NCBI GenBank assembly: GCA_025618425.1
Contig: CM046832.1
Coordinates: 71,076,187-71,140,186 of the forward strand
Length of the DNA stretch: 64,000 bases
Direction: 5' to 3'
Origin: Heliocidaris tuberculata
Taxonomy: Eukaryota > Echinodermata > Echinoidea > Camarodonta > Echinometridae
The position numbers and the translations under genes were made by a program. This document shows positions 33,301-47,174 of the stretch, piece by piece; positions within the stretch are counted from its first letter, which is position 1; the number at the start of each line of letters is the position of its first letter. The notes under the pieces were generated by a model. That model did not search any database, was not told where the DNA came from, and saw only the letters and a program-made list of their open reading frames with translations.

Positions 33301-36300
33301 AAAGCCCTGACTGGGCGTGCCGTTCACCCACCTATTAAGGGTCAGTGCCCCGTAGGCTCATCATTCACAGGTCACATTCAACAATACAAAAATAAACAAA
33401 TAAGTCATATACCATGTATATGTGATAATGGAAACAAGTGAGACCTATGCTAAGCCCTTAAAAATGCCATGACATATAAATAAAAATATATCATGCAAAA
33501 CCGGAAAACCTCACATAAAACATAAAAAAGAAAAGGCATTAACTAAACTTAACACCAGACATTATCAAAATCAATACAAGATATTTATGTTGTCATGGAA
33601 TCTAGTGGAACCGGCTTAGCCCAATCCCACCTTCCCCCAAAAGGGGAATGACTTAACCAAAAAAAAAAAAAAATGCCCTAACAGAAAGAGAAAAGAAAAG
33701 GAAAAGGAAAGAGAAAGAAAGAAAGAAAGAAAAGCACCTGACTGGGCGTGCCGTTCACCCACAGTTTAAGGGCTAGTGCCCCGTAGAATCATCATTCACA
33801 GGTCACCATCTCCCAGCCAGGCATTACCTACACTAAACATTATAACATTATAAAATCAATACAAGATATCTTTGTTGCCATGGATCCCAAGTAAAACCTA
33901 TGCAAAGTCTAATTTCACCAACACAAAAATATCGCAGTGACATATTAAAATTATAACAGTATATAAATTCAACGCTAAGCCCTATCAGAAAGAGAAAAGA
34001 AAAGGAAAAGGAAAGAGAAAGAAAGAAAGAAAGAAAAGCACCTGACTGGGCGTGCCGTTCACCCACAGTTTAAGGGCAGTGCCCCGTAGGCTCATCATTT
34101 ACAGGTCACCATCTCCCAGCCAGGCATTACCTACACTAAACATTATAACATTATAAAATCAATACAAGATATCTTTGTTGACACTGATCCCAAGTGAAAC
34201 CCATGCAAAGGCTAATTTCACCAACAACAACAAAAAAATATATTAAAAAATCGCAATGACAAATGAAAATAGAACAAGAAAAAACAAACAAACAAACAAA
34301 CAAACAACAAAAAAAAAAAACGCTACATGATCTAATCTCTTGTGTCATTGAATTTCGGGACAACATGCACAAAAAAGCACCTTACTAAGCAGATACGTTT
34401 CAACGAAAGAAAAAAAAAAGAAAAAGAAATAAAAAAGATGCATGATATCTGGTATCACTTAATATCGAGGAATTATATGTTAAGCCTTATTAAAAAAAAA
34501 AAGACTCCATGAATTACATTACAAAGAGATCAATACAAGATATCTAATTTCATGGAATCCAGGAAAAGCTATAAGCCACCACTCCCCCCCCCCCCCAAAT
34601 ACCGATCATCTGATCATCCGCTCATCCACATTAAAAAATAGAAAGTTACTATGTACTACATGTAAACATGGAATCTAGGAAAACCCTCGCTAACCCTTTG
34701 AACCTCCCCCCCCCCCCCCTCCCTCAAAAAAAAAAAAAAAAATGAAAGAAAAGCACCTGACTGGGCGTGCCGTTCACCCACAGTTTAAGAGCAGTGCCCC
34801 GTAGGCTCATCATGCACAGGTCACCATCTCCCAGCCAGGCATTACCTACACTAAACATTATAACATTATAAAATCAATACAAGATATCTTTGTTGCCATG
34901 GATCCAAGTGAAACCTATGCAAAGTCTAATTTCACCTAAAAAAAATATCTCAATGACATATTAAGATTATAACAGTATATAAAATCAACGCTAAGTCCTA
35001 TAACAGAAAGAGAAAAGAAAAGGAAAAGGAAAGAGAAAGAAAGAAAGAAAAGCACCCGACTGGGCGTGCCGTTCACCCACAGTTTAAGGGCAGTGCCCCG
35101 TAGGCTCATCATTCACAGGTCACCATCTCCCAGCCAGGCATTACCTACACTAAACATTATAACATTATAAAATCAATACAAGATATCTTTGTTGCCATGG
35201 ATCCCAAGTGAAACCTATGCAAAGTTTAATTTCATCTAAACAAAAATATCTCAATGACATATTAAGATTATAACAGTATATAAAATCAACGCTAAGCCCT
35301 AACAGAAAGAGAAAAGAAAAGGAAAAGGAAAGAGAAAGAAAGAAAGAAAAGCACCCGACTGGGCGTGCCGTTCACCCACAGTTTAAGGGCAGTGCCCCGT
35401 AGGCTCATCATTCACAGGTCACCATCTCCCAGCCAGGCATTACCTACACTAAACATTATAACATTATAAAATCAATACAAGATATCTTTTTTGACATTGA
35501 TCCCAAGTGAAACAAATGCAAAGCCTAATTTCACCAACAAAAAACAATAAAAAAAAATAAATTGAAAAATCGCAATGACAAATGAAAAAAAAAAAAAAAG
35601 ACTTCATGATCTAATCTCTTGTGTCATTGAATTTCGGGACAACATGCACAAAAAAGCACCTTACTAGGCAGATACGTTTCAGCGAAAAAAAAAAGAAAAG
35701 AAAAAAAGAAAATGACGCATCAAAACAAAAAAAAACAAAAAAAATGCATGATATCTCGTATCACTGAATCTGGAGGAATTATATGTTAAGCCTTATTTTA
35801 AAAAAAGACACCATGAATTACGTTACAAAGAGATCAATACAAGATATCCAATTTCATGGAATCCAGGAAAAGCTATAACAAGCCACCCCAAATACCGATC
35901 ATCTGTTCATTTGCTCATCCACATTAAAAAAGAGAAAGTTACTATGTACTATATGTAAACATGGAATCTAGGGAAACCCTTGCTAACCCTACTGAACCCC
36001 CCCCCCCCCCCCCAAAAAAAAAAAAAAAAAAAAAAAAAAAGAAAAAGGAAAGAAAAGCACCTGACTAGGCGTGCCGTTCACCCACAGTTTAAGGGCAGTG
36101 CCCCGTAGGCTCATCATTCACAGGTCACCATCTCCCAGCCAGGCATTAGATACACTAAACATTATAACATTATGAAATCAATACAAGATATCTTTGTTGA
36201 CACTGATCCCAAGTGAAACCCATGCAAAGCCTTTTTCACCAAAACAAAACAAAACAAACAACAAAAAAAAAATTAAAAATCTCAATGACAAATGAAAAAA

Positions 36301-36447
36301 TAAATAAAGAACAAGGAAGAAGAAAACGCTTCATGATCTAATCTCTTGTGTCATTGAATTTCGGGACAACATGCACAAAAAAGTACCTTACTAGGCAGAT
36401 ACGTTTCAACGAAAAAAAAAGAAAAAGAAAAAAGAAAATAACGCATC

Positions 36448-36480
<33 letters not shown>

Positions 36481-36812
36481 GATGCATGATATATCTCGTG
36501 TCACTGAATCTCGAGGAATTATATATAAAGCCTTATTTTAAAAAAAGACTCCATGAATTACATTACAAAGAGATCAATACAAGATATCTAATTTCATGGA
36601 ATCCAGGAAAAGCTATAAGCCATCCCCCCCAAAAAAAATACCGATCATCTGTTCATCCGCTCATCCACATTAAAAAATAGAAAGTTACTATGTACTGTAT
36701 GTAAACATGGAATCCAGGGAAACCCTTGCTAACCCTATTGAACCCCCCCCCCCCCCTAAAAAAAAAAAAAGGAAGGAAAAGTAACTGACTGGGCGTGCCG
36801 TTCACCCACAGT

Positions 36813-37228
36813 TTAACCCTTTCAGGACAGGAATTATTCAAGGGCTAAATTGATCACATTTCGTTCTTCAAATTGGCAACAATAATATTTCTTTTTTAGT
36901 GCTACATGGTTCTAATAGGGTGTAATGTCTTTGAAAACAATATACATGGTTGGGAATTTTGTCGAGAATTTGAAAAGACTGCCAATTTTGATAATAAACA
37001 ACGATTTTGAACCTCCAAATATGTTGCCAATTTAAGGATTTTAGAGTTTTTTCCCGTTTTTAAAATTCCTGGCATCCTACGCAATATGGTCATGCAACCT
37101 GAATGGATATAGTTTGTGCAGAAATTTTTGCTCTTTCTTCTCATGCATCTGGTATATTTTCTAGAGCTCTGAATCAAAAGTTATTGAGCCAAACCACAAA
37201 ATGTGGTCAATTGTCTCGAAAGGGTTAA
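36813..37228. mobile_element. TTAA-flanked piggyBac-like MITE, copy 1
   Basis: The element 36817-37224 begins CCCTTTCAGGACAGG and ends GTCTCGAAAGGG, flanked by TTAA on both sides. The empty site survives in neighbouring units: CCCACAGTTTAAGGGCAGTG, whereas here the same sequence is split exactly at TTAA. TTAA duplication with CCCTTT ends is the piggyBac signature. The 408-bp length means no transposase. Confidence 0.88.
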
Positions 37229-38942
37229 GGGCTAGTGCCCCGTAGAATCATCATTCACAGGTCACCATCTCCCAGCCAGGCATTACCTACACTAAACATT
37301 ATAACATTATAAAATCAATACAAGATATCTTTGTTGCCATGGATCCCAAGTGAAACCTATGCAAAGTTTAATTTCACCTAAACAAAAATATCTCAATGAC
37401 ATATTAAGATTATAACAGTATATAAAATCAACGCTAAGCCCTAACAGAAAGAGAAAAGAAAAGGAAAAGGAAAGAGAAAGAAAGAAAGAAAAGCACCCGG
37501 CTGGGCGTGCCGTTCACCCACAGTTTAAGGGCAGTGCCCCGTAGGCTCATCATTCACAGGTCACCATCTCCCAGCCAGGCATTACCTACACTAAACATTA
37601 TAACATTATAAAATCAATACAAGATATCTTTTTTGACATTGATCCCAAGTGAAACAAATGCAAAGCCTAATTTCACCAACAAAAAACAATAAAAACAAAA
37701 AAATTGAAAAATCGCAATGACAAATGAAAAAAAAAAAAAAAGACTTCATGATCTAATCTCTTGTGTCATTGAATTTCGGGACAACATGCACAAAAAAGCA
37801 CCTTACTAGGCAGATACGTTTCAGCGAAAAAAAAAAAGAAAAGAAAAAAAGAAAATGACGCATCAAAAAAAAAAAAAAAAAAAAAAATGCATGATATCTC
37901 GTATCACTGAATCTGGAGGAATTATATGTTAAGCCTTATTTTAAAAAAAGACACCATGAATTACGTTACAAAGAGATCAATACAAGATATCCAATTTCAT
38001 GGAATCCAGGAAAAGCTATAACAAGCCACCCCAAATACCGATCATCTGTTCATTTGCTCATCCACATTAAAAAAGAGAAAGTTACTATGTACTATATGTA
38101 AACATGGAATCTAGGGAAACCCTTGCTAACCCTACTGAACCCCCCCCCCCCCAAAAAAAAAAAAAAAAAAAAAGAAAAAAGAAAAGCACCTGACTAGGCG
38201 TGCCGTTCACCCACAGTTTAAGGGCAGTGCCCCGTAGGCTCATCATTCACAGGTCACCATCTCCCAGCCAGGCATTAGATACACTAAACATTATAACATT
38301 ATGAAATCAATACAAGATATCTTTGTTGACACTGATCCCAAGTGAAACCCATGCAAAGCCTTTTTCACCAAAACAAAACAAACAAAAAAAAATAAAAAAA
38401 TAAATATCTCAATGACAAATGAAAAAATAAATAAAGAACAAGGAAGAAGAAAACGCTTCATGATCTAATCTCTTGTGTCATTGAATTTCGGGACAACATG
38501 CACAAAAAAGTACCTTACTAGGCAGATACGTTTCAACGAAAAAAAAAAGAAAAAGAAAAAAGAAAATAACGCATCAAAAAAAAAAAAAAAAAAAAAAGAA
38601 AAAAAGATGCATGATATATCTCGTGTCACTGAATCTCGAGGAATTATATATAAAGCCTTATTTTAAAAAAAGACTCCATGAATTACATTACAAAGAGATC
38701 AATACAAGATATCTAATTTCATGGAATCCAGGAAAAGCTATAAGCCATCCCCCCCCCCAAAAAAAAAATACCGATCATCTGTTCATCCGCTCATCCACAT
38801 TAAAAAATAGAAAGTTACTATGTACTGTATGTAAACATGGAATCCAGGGAAACCCTTGCTAACCCTATTGAACCCCCCCCCCCCCCTAAAAATAAAAAAA
38901 GGAAGGAAAAGTAACTGACTGGGCGTGCCGTTCACCCACAGT

Positions 38943-39358
38943 TTAACCCTTTCAGGACAGGAATTATTCAAGGGCTAAATTGATCACATTTCGTTCTTCA
39001 AATTGGCAACAATAATATTTCTTTTTTAGTGCTACATGGTTCTAATAGGGTGTAATGTCTTTGAAAACAATATACATGGTTGGGAATTTTGTCGAGAATT
39101 TGAAAAGACTGCCAATTTTGATAATAAACAACGATTTTGAACCTCCCAATATGTTGCCAATTTAAGGATTTTAGAGTTTTTTCCCGTTTTTAAAATTCCT
39201 GGCATCCTACGCAATATGGTCATGCAACAAGAATGGATATAGTTTGTGCAGAAATTTTTGCTCTTTCTTCTCATGCATCTGGTATATTTTCTAGAGCTCT
39301 GAATCAAAAGTTATTGAGCCAAACCACAAAATGTGGTCAATTGTCTCGAAAGGGTTAA
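38943..39358. mobile_element. piggyBac-like MITE, copy 2
   Basis: Nearly identical to copy 1, with the same TTAA-split site and the same flanks. It is a passenger of the ~2.13-kb super-unit and not an independent insertion. Confidence 0.88.
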
Positions 39359-40575
39359 GGGCTAGTGCCCCGTAGAATCATCATTCACAGGTCACCATCT
39401 CCCAGCCAGGCATTACCTACACTAAACATTATAACATTATAAAATCAATACAAGATATCTTTGTTGCCATGGATCCCAAGTAAAACCTATGCAAAGTCTA
39501 ATTTCACCAACACAAAAATATCGCAGTGACATATTAAAATTATAACAGTATATAAATTCAACGCTAAGCCCTATCAGAAAGAGAAAAGAAAAGGAAAAGG
39601 AAAGAGAAAGAAAGAAAGAAAAGCACCTGACTGGGCGTGCCGTTCACTCACAGTTTAAGGGCAGTGCCCCGTAGGCTCATCATTCACAGGTCACCATCTC
39701 CCAGCCAGGCATTACCTACACTAAACATTATAACATTATAAAATCAATACAAGATATCTTTGTTGCCATGGATCCCAAGTGAAACCTATGCAAAGTTTAA
39801 TTTCACCTAAACAAAAATATCTCAATGACATATTAAGATTATAACAGTATATAAAATCAACGCTAAGCCCTAACAGAAAGAGAAAAGAAAAGGAAAAGGA
39901 AAGAGAAAGAAAGAAAGAAAAGCACCCGGCTGGGCGTGCCGTTCACCCACAGTTTAAGGGCAGTGCCCCGTAGGCTCATCATTCACAGGTCACCATCTCC
40001 CAGCCAGGCATTACCTACACTAAACATTATAACATTATAAAATCAATACAAGATATCTTTTTTGACATTGATCCCAAGTGAAACAAATGCAAAGCCTAAT
40101 TTCACCAACAAAAAACAATAAAAACAAAAAAATTGAAAAATCGCAATGACAAATGAAAAAAAAAAAAAAAGACTTCATGATCTAATCTCTTGTGTCATTG
40201 AATTTCGGGACAACATGCACAAAAAAGCACCTTACTAGGCAGATACGTTTCAGCGAAAAAAAAAAAGAAAAGAAAAAAAGAAAATGACGCATCAAAAAAA
40301 AAAAAAAAAAAAAAAATGCATGATATCTCGTATCACTGAATCTGGAGGAATTATATGTTAAGCCTTATTTTAAAAAAAGACACCATGAATTACGTTACAA
40401 AGAGATCAATACAAGATATCCAATTTCATGGAATCCAGGAAAAGCTATAACAAGCCACCCCAAATACCGATCATCTGTTCATTTGCTCATCCACATTAAA
40501 AAAGAGAAAGTTACTATGTACTATATGTAAACATGGAATCTAGGGAAACCCTTGCTAACCCTACTGAACCCCCCC

Positions 40576-40608
<33 letters not shown>

Positions 40609-41373
40609 GGAAAGAAAAGCACCTGACTAGGCGTGCCGTTCACCCACAGTTTAAGGGCAGTGCCCCGTAGGCTCATCATTCACAGGTCACCATCTCCCAG
40701 CCAGGCATTAGATACACTAAACATTATAACATTATGAAATCAATACAAGATATCTTTGTTGACACTGATCCCAAGTGAAACCCATGCAAAGCCTTTTTCA
40801 CCAAAACAAAACAAAAAAAAAAAAAAAAAAAAATAAATATCTCAATGACAAATGAAAAAATAAATAAAGAACAAGGAAGAAGAAAACGCTTCATGATCTA
40901 ATCTCTTGTGTCATTGAATTTCGGGACAACATGCACAAAAAAGTACCTTACTAGGCAGATACGTTTCAACGAAAAAAAAAAAAAAAAAAAAAAGAAAATA
41001 ACGCATCAAAAAAAAAAAAAAAAAAAAAAGAAAAAAAGATGCATGATATATCTCGTGTCACTGAATCTCGAGGAATTATATATAAAGCCTTATTTTAAAA
41101 AAAGACTCCATGAATTACATTACAAAGAGATCAATACAAGATATCTAATTTCATGGAATCCAGGAAAAGCTATAAGCCATCCCCCCCCCCCCAAAAAAAA
41201 AATACCGATCATCTGTTCATCCGCTCATCCACATTAAAAAATAGAAAGTTACTATGTACTGTATGTAAACATGGAATCCAGGGAAACCCTTGCTAACCCT
41301 ATTGAACCCCCCCCCCCTAAAAAAAAAAAAAGGAAGGAAAAGTAACTGACTGGGCGTGCCGTTCACCCACAGT

Positions 41374-41789
41374 TTAACCCTTTCAGGACAGGAATTATTC
41401 AAGGGCTAAATTGATCACATTTCGTTCTTCAAATTGGCAACAATAATATTTCTTTTTTAGTGCTACATGGTTCTAATAGGGTGTAATGTCTTTGAAAACA
41501 ATATACATGGTTGGGAATTTTGTCGAGAATTTGAAAAGACTGCCAATTTTGATAATAAACAACGATTTTGAACCTCCAAATATGTTGCCAATTTAAGGAT
41601 TTTAGAGTTTTTTCCCGTTTTTAAAATTCCTGGCATCCTACGCAATATGGTCATGCAACAAGAATGGATATAGTTTGTGCAGAAATTTTTGCTCTTTCTT
41701 CTCATGCATCTGGTATATTTTCTAGAGCTCTGAATCAAAAGTTATTGAGCCAAACCACAAAATGTGGTCAATTGTCTCGAAAGGGTTAA
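41374..41789. mobile_element. piggyBac-like MITE, copy 3
   Basis: As copy 2, in the next super-unit. All three copies share the same insertion point. Confidence 0.88.
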
Positions 41790-43476
41790 GGGCTAGTGCC
41801 CCGTAGAATCATCATTCACAGGTCACCATCTCCCAGCCAGGCATTACCTACACTAAACATTATAACATTATAAAATCAATACAAGATATCTTTGTTGCCA
41901 TGGATCCCAAGTAAAACCTATGCAAAGTCTAATTTCACCAACACAAAAATATCGCAGTGACATATTAAAATTATAACAGTATATAAATTCAACGCTAAGC
42001 CCTATCAGAAAGAGAAAAGAAAAGGAAAAGGAAAGAGAAAGAAAGAAAGAAAAGCACCTGACTGGGCGTGCCGTTCACTCACAGTTTAAGGGCAGTGCCC
42101 CGTAGGCTCATCATTCACAGGTCACCATCTCCCAGCCAGGCATTACCTACACTAAACATTATAACATTATAAAATCAATACAAGATATCTTTGTTGCCAT
42201 GGATCCCAAGTGAAACCTATGCAAAGTTTAATTTCACCTAAACAAAAATATCTCAATGACATATTAAGATTATAACAGTATATAAAATCAACGCTAAGCC
42301 CTAACAGAAAGAGAAAAGAAAAGGAAAAGGAAAGAGAAAGAAAGAAAGAAAAGCACCCGACTGGGCGTGCCGTTCACCCACAGTTTAAGGGCAGTGCCCC
42401 GTAGGCTCATCATTCACAGGTCACCATCTCCCAGCCAGGCATTACCTACACTAAACATTATAACATTATAAAATCAATACAAGATATCTTTTTTGACATT
42501 GATCCCAAGTGAAACAAATGCAAAGCCTAATTTCACCAACAAAAAACAATAAAAACAAAAAAATTGAAAAATCGCAATGACAAATGAAAAAAAAAAAAAA
42601 GACTTCATGATCTAATCTCTTGTGTCATTGAATTTCGGGACAACATGCACAAAAAAGCACCTTACTAGGCAGATACGTTTCAACGAAAAAAAAAAAAACG
42701 AAAAAAGAAAATAACGCATCAAAAAAAAAAAAAAAAAGAGAAAACATGATGCATGATATCTCGTGTCACTGAATCTCGAGGAATTATATGTTAAGCCTTA
42801 TTTAAAAAAAAGACTCCATGAATTACATTACAAAGAGATCAATACAAGATATCTAATTTCATGGAATCCAGGAAAAGCTATAAGCCACCCCACCCCCCCC
42901 CCCCCAACTACCGATCATCTGTTCATCCGCTCATCCACATTAAAAAATAGAAAGTTACTATGTACTGTATGTAAACATGGAATCCAGGGAAACCCTGGGG
43001 GGGGGGGGGGCTTTGACTGAAGCTACGCAACCATTATTCTCTCATTTCTTTTTACATTATATGACATAACATATATAAACGAAAATCCATATATGCAGGA
43101 TATATTTTTTGTCATAGAATTCAGCAAGGAAACCGATGCTATCGCTACAAAAGACCTAACATACAAAGAAAAAACCCCACCCCATTGACACTCCCAGGAA
43201 AAACAATAAAACACCAGAAAAAGGGCAACTAACTGGGCATATCGTTCATCTCCGTTAAAAAAATATTTATTGGGGCCTTCCTAGTAAAAAAATATCTAAG
43301 CAAAAAAGGATTGTAATAAAAAAAAAAAAAAAATGAAAAATATATTCATTCGCCTCCATTTAATATAAATATGCTTTAAAAAATTGCCAAATTTTCTCAT
43401 CTTCAAGAAGTTGCAAGTAGTGATAATTCACAGTGATATAGGCGGGTCAGAATGTCTTGCAAAGATTCACATAGAT

Positions 43477-43556
43477 TTAACCCATTGCCTCCGGGAACCG
43501 GGTGGTTCCTGTATTAAGTAAATATGAATGACAGAGTTCAGCAATCAACGGGTTAA
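43477..43556. mobile_element. Possible very short TTAA-flanked element
   Basis: TTAACCCATTGCCTCC... and ...CAACGGGTTAA bracket an 80-bp segment with TTAA at both outer edges. The CCC/GGG ends resemble those of the piggyBac-like copies, but no empty site is available for comparison. Confidence 0.4.
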
Positions 43557-43559
43557 TTC

Positions 43560-44617
43560 AGAGTGATGGAAGGTGGATCAGAATATCTTGCAAACAACTA
43601 GGTGTATAGAATGCAAAGATACAGGTATATTTGATAATTCATCAGTTCATTACGTAAGGGAGTGGGTAGAACATGTAGTGATGCGTATATAGTATTCAGT
43701 GATATGAAAAAGATCTGATAAATCAATGTGAAAGGGATGGGTGGTCCAAAAATCTTGCATTGCATCCGATACAGCGTTTATTTGCAGAAGTTGATGGGGA
43801 CGGGGTAAGACCTGGTACGACAGTATTTACCCATTTTAATGTCAAGTTTGATAATTCGGATATTGGAGAGATAATAAATCTCTGCTATGGATCTGGTGAA
43901 TGATAATTAAAGTAATTGGACTGTAAAGGAAGACGGAAAGGGATGGAGTATAAAAAGAGACGGAAATGGACAGACAATCGAGCAATGGGAATACGGAACG
44001 GAATTACATGCAGTGGGTAAGGTATAGAAACAGGACAGAGAATCAATGGTTAACACTGTATGCGGAAATGCCAAAAAGAGGTAGCTAAAGTTGGATGTAA
44101 AAAAAAAAAAAAAAAAAAAAAAAGATCAGGAGATAATGAAGGGAAAGTACGGATAATGGACGAGAGAATAGGGAAATCACGGTATAGGGGAGAGATAAGG
44201 AAAACGAAGTGATAGGTAAATGACATAAAGGTAATTTAGAGAGCAAGAGACGACAGAAGATAGAAAGAAAATATGAGAAAGCCAGAGAAAAGGAAAGAGA
44301 AGAGAAAGAGGTAGATGAGAGAATGAGAAGAGAGAGAATGAATAGAGATAATGAAGGGGAAAAAAAGATGAGAAAAAAGACAGATGGAGACATGAGGAAG
44401 ATGAGAGGGATGAGATGAGCGAGATGAGATGAGAAAGATTAGTAGAGAGAGAGAGAGAGAGAGATGTAAGAAAGAGAGAGAGAGAGAGATGGAGATGAGA
44501 GAGATGACGTGAGAGAGCCAGAAGATGAAATGGAGTGATGAGGGGGTTAAAGGAGAAATGAGAGGGGTTATAGGAGAGATGAGAGGTGAGAGAGACGAAA
44601 AGAGAGGTGAGATAAGC

Positions 44618-44667
<50 letters not shown>

Positions 44668-44700
44668 GAGATGCAAGCGAGTGATGGTAGAGAGATGAGA
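43560..44700. repeat. Purine-rich tract with (GA)n
   Basis: From about 43900 the plus strand becomes almost all A and G, with an A-run at 44100-44123 and (GA)n runs at 44447-44463 and 44626-44663. The minus-strand frames (102 and 204 codons, S/L/I-rich) are composition artefacts. No gene seen. Confidence 0.8.
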
Positions 44701-44708
44701 CATAATCA

Positions 44709-44970
44709 GGGGGTGTTTCATAAAGCTGTTCGTAAGTTTCCCTGGTGTTTTAACATGTGGGATTGAATTTCCAATAACCCTAATCAATTCTGACGAATAA
44801 TAAACTTTGCATTCGGATGCTTGTTTAACAGCAAGAATTTTAATCCACAAAGATCGGATTTCAACTTTAGCTGATGGGAATCAAAATGATTGAGAATCAC
44901 CCAAGAACAGGTACCAGTCGTGCGTAAAGTCGTTCGTAACTTTACGAACAGCTTTATGAAACACCTCCCA
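44709..44970. mobile_element. MITE with GGGTGTTTCATAAAGC ends
   Basis: GGGTGTTTCATAAAGCTGTT at 44711 is matched by its inverse ending in CTTTATGAAACACC at 44964. The ~260-bp interior is AT-rich with no frame of note. The target duplication could not be decided because the flanks are low complexity. Confidence 0.7.
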
Positions 44971-45968
44971 GAAATATAAGAGGGAGAGAGAGGGAAAGAG
45001 GAGATGTGAAGGGGATATGAGAGGGAGAGCTAAGAGATGAAAGGGGACATATTCATAGTACACGAAAGTAGTAAATATTCAATATGAATTATGAAAACTC
45101 AATGGTCTGTCAGATCTAGCTTTTTTCAGGGGCGTTGTTAGGGGGTTTGGGGTGTTACCCCTTTTATTAAATTTGTCGCTAAAAAAAATATTGTCGACCA
45201 TTTTTTTTTTGTGTAGAAAACAATTGTAAGCCTGTTGGCAAATATTTTTAACTCCCCCATTCTAGCGAAGCTTCTGCATCTTTTCTTCACTACAAAACTT
45301 ACAACAGCCATAGTCATGCCTAAATATGTCTTTTCCATAAGACCTACTTACATTAGAATTTATACATATTAACGTAACTGAAAAATGAAGAATTTTCAAG
45401 TAAAATTTTGAAAGTGGTTAAAGTGTAAATAAAGGTTATGAAACACGTAGAAATTATCCTGTCGCGATTAAAATTTGTCAAAAACAGATGAGCCCAGATG
45501 TTATAGTTCAGTCATTACGCAGACAAAAAAGGAACCGCAGTATATCTGGGAATTTTTAAAACAAAAGGGGAGGGGGGAGGAATGATAAGACAGAAACAGA
45601 TGGAATTTTGTGAGGGATTCTATTTACATGCATTTAAAGGAAAATCACTTCAGAAAGAATCAAACGTACATCTATGGACTCAACCATTCGGCCTACTGAT
45701 CATACCGATGAGAATGTCATGTTTTGCAATTCCACTTGGGTCGTAACGGAATTACATGCATGTTTTATATATTTTTTTAATGATATAGATTAGTGCTTTG
45801 CTCCGACCAACTGACGAACCATTGTGGGATCAGGGGTTATACTTGCCTTCAAAATGAGAATTTCAAAAATCTATTTTTGTGGAACATGGAAGTCTTGATC
45901 ATCAATTGAATATCAGTAACGAAACTGTTTCTACTTTACATTCTTCTGAATGTTTATCATTTCAGTCA

Positions 45969-46199
45969 ATAGACCGCTTCGGTAATGTATTCAAATTTTA
46001 TACATACCTTTCAAACAAAGGTTGTTCTTAACATGAGAGTTTGCCGGAGGCTTGCCGGACATAGCAACAAATAATGTATGCAAACTGGATTCCAAGCATT
46101 GAGGCTCATTTATAAAAAGCCGGTTAATGGAATAGCTCGTCACTACGTGCTCAGAGAAGAAATGTGCATAAATTTGAATACATTACAGAACCGGTCTAT
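45969..46199. mobile_element. MITE family A, copy 1 (227 bp)
   Basis: The element 45971-46197 begins AGACCGCTTCGGTAATG and ends CATTACAGAACCGGTCT, with AT on each side. The interior contains GCAAACTGGATTCCAAGC. Related copies lie at 51730-51953 and, in reverse and interrupted, at 55784-57098. Confidence 0.8.
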
Positions 46200-46825
46200 T
46201 TGATTGTCGTCATCTCTTTGATATGACATTTGTTGCTCAAATTATTCATATTTATATTTTAACATTAAAATATTTTATGCGGATTTTTGCCTTCGATAGA
46301 GATTTTTTACAGGGGTGTGAATTGAATTGCGAATAAAATCACAACTGAAATATTTTTAAAACGTTATATTTAACTATCAAAATAAGTATTTGCACAATGA
46401 ATAACTCGTTATGAATGATATAAATTAACGTCGAAGATCATAAGTACGAGGTTGCCTTACTCTTTTTTAGTTTTTTCTCCTTTTTCCTACTTATTTGCAA
46501 AAATATAAGATGATATTGATTCTAACCATAATACATGTAAGAACATTTTAAATCCTCAAAAAAATCTCCCATCGATTTCTCTTTTTTTTTTGCACTATCC
46601 AACCATCTGATCTTATAATATTCATCTTTCCAAGTTATTCTTTTCAAACATTAATCGATTTTCTTTTTGGTTGTTATTGTTGTTGCAAGATGTTGTCTAC
46701 GAAATTTGTAAACGGACAACTCATGCCAAATGATCTCTTGTAACAAGCTCTAAAGACATAGCGCTCCCAAATATACCAGAGGGATGACTGCAATACACAA
46801 TAATTCTCTACAACAGTGAGATGCA

Positions 46826-46933
46826 CTGCAAAAACTGCAGGGTTTGAATTAAGACCAGTCGGCATATTATGACAGTCGGTCATATATCAATGACGATTCG
46901 TGTTGATTTAACACCCCAATTTTTGCAGTGCGG
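46826..46933. mobile_element. Short inverted-repeat element
   Basis: CACTGCAAAAACTGC at 46826 and TTTTTGCAGTG ending at 46931 form inverted ends of a ~107-bp segment. Inner sequence GTTTGAATTAA is also roughly mirrored by TTGATTTAACAC. No clear target duplication. Confidence 0.5.
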
Positions 46934-47133
46934 TAACTTATGAAAGGTTACAAACATTTCAACTGGGTTAGAACCCATATGTCCTAGGGTTTAATATTCT
47001 TTTTAACTGACCAATAGTTTAAACCAGAGGGTCTTAGAGACCTCTATATACAACATGTAAAAGTAGACTACACAGGTCTGGTGAGTAGGAACATTTTGTC
47101 ACAAGGTAGACATTGAAATACCTGCATACTTAC

Positions 47134-47174
47134 CACCCTTGACTGTATATGCGCGTCCCACGGTGAGTCCTGAT
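47134..47174 (-). other. Gene 2 candidate exon 5 (41 bp)
   Basis: A short GC-richer segment with a pyrimidine-rich acceptor (TTTTATTTCACAG) and a strong donor GTAAGTATG. Such a pair of sites 41 bp apart, in line with the other gene 2 exons, suggests a small internal exon and so further exons downstream, which I did not find. Confidence 0.4.

Larger units (their letters stand above)
33300..42995 (+). repeat. Higher-order tandem repeat block, ~9.7 kb
   Basis: The landmark GGGCGTGCCGTTCACCCACA occurs about 17 times. Short units are ~300 bp (35060 to 35361, 39634 to 39934, 42065 to 42365), and others are 690-725 bp with inserted A-rich and C-run DNA. The units are grouped into super-units: 36068-38197 and 38197-40327 match over ~2.13 kb and the next extends to ~2.43 kb by one extra 300-bp unit. 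Each short unit ends in an AAAGAGAAAAGAAAAGGAAA tract. Super-units are nearly identical, so amplification is recent. The repeated 60-110-residue frames (36348, 38475, 40908 plus; 36902, 39032, 41463 minus) recur only because the DNA does; no domain is seen. Confidence 0.92.

Noticed and set aside
36348..41738. Three-fold repeated small 'proteins' (91-110 codons)
   Set aside because: They recur because the 2.13-2.43-kb super-unit recurs; the 91-codon one lies wholly in the TTAA-flanked MITE. No domain, and the K-rich parts are A-runs.
45115..45180. Another CAGGGGCG-type element end (CAGGGGCGTTGTTAGG)
   Set aside because: No matching second end or duplication was found, so it could be chance or a truncated copy.
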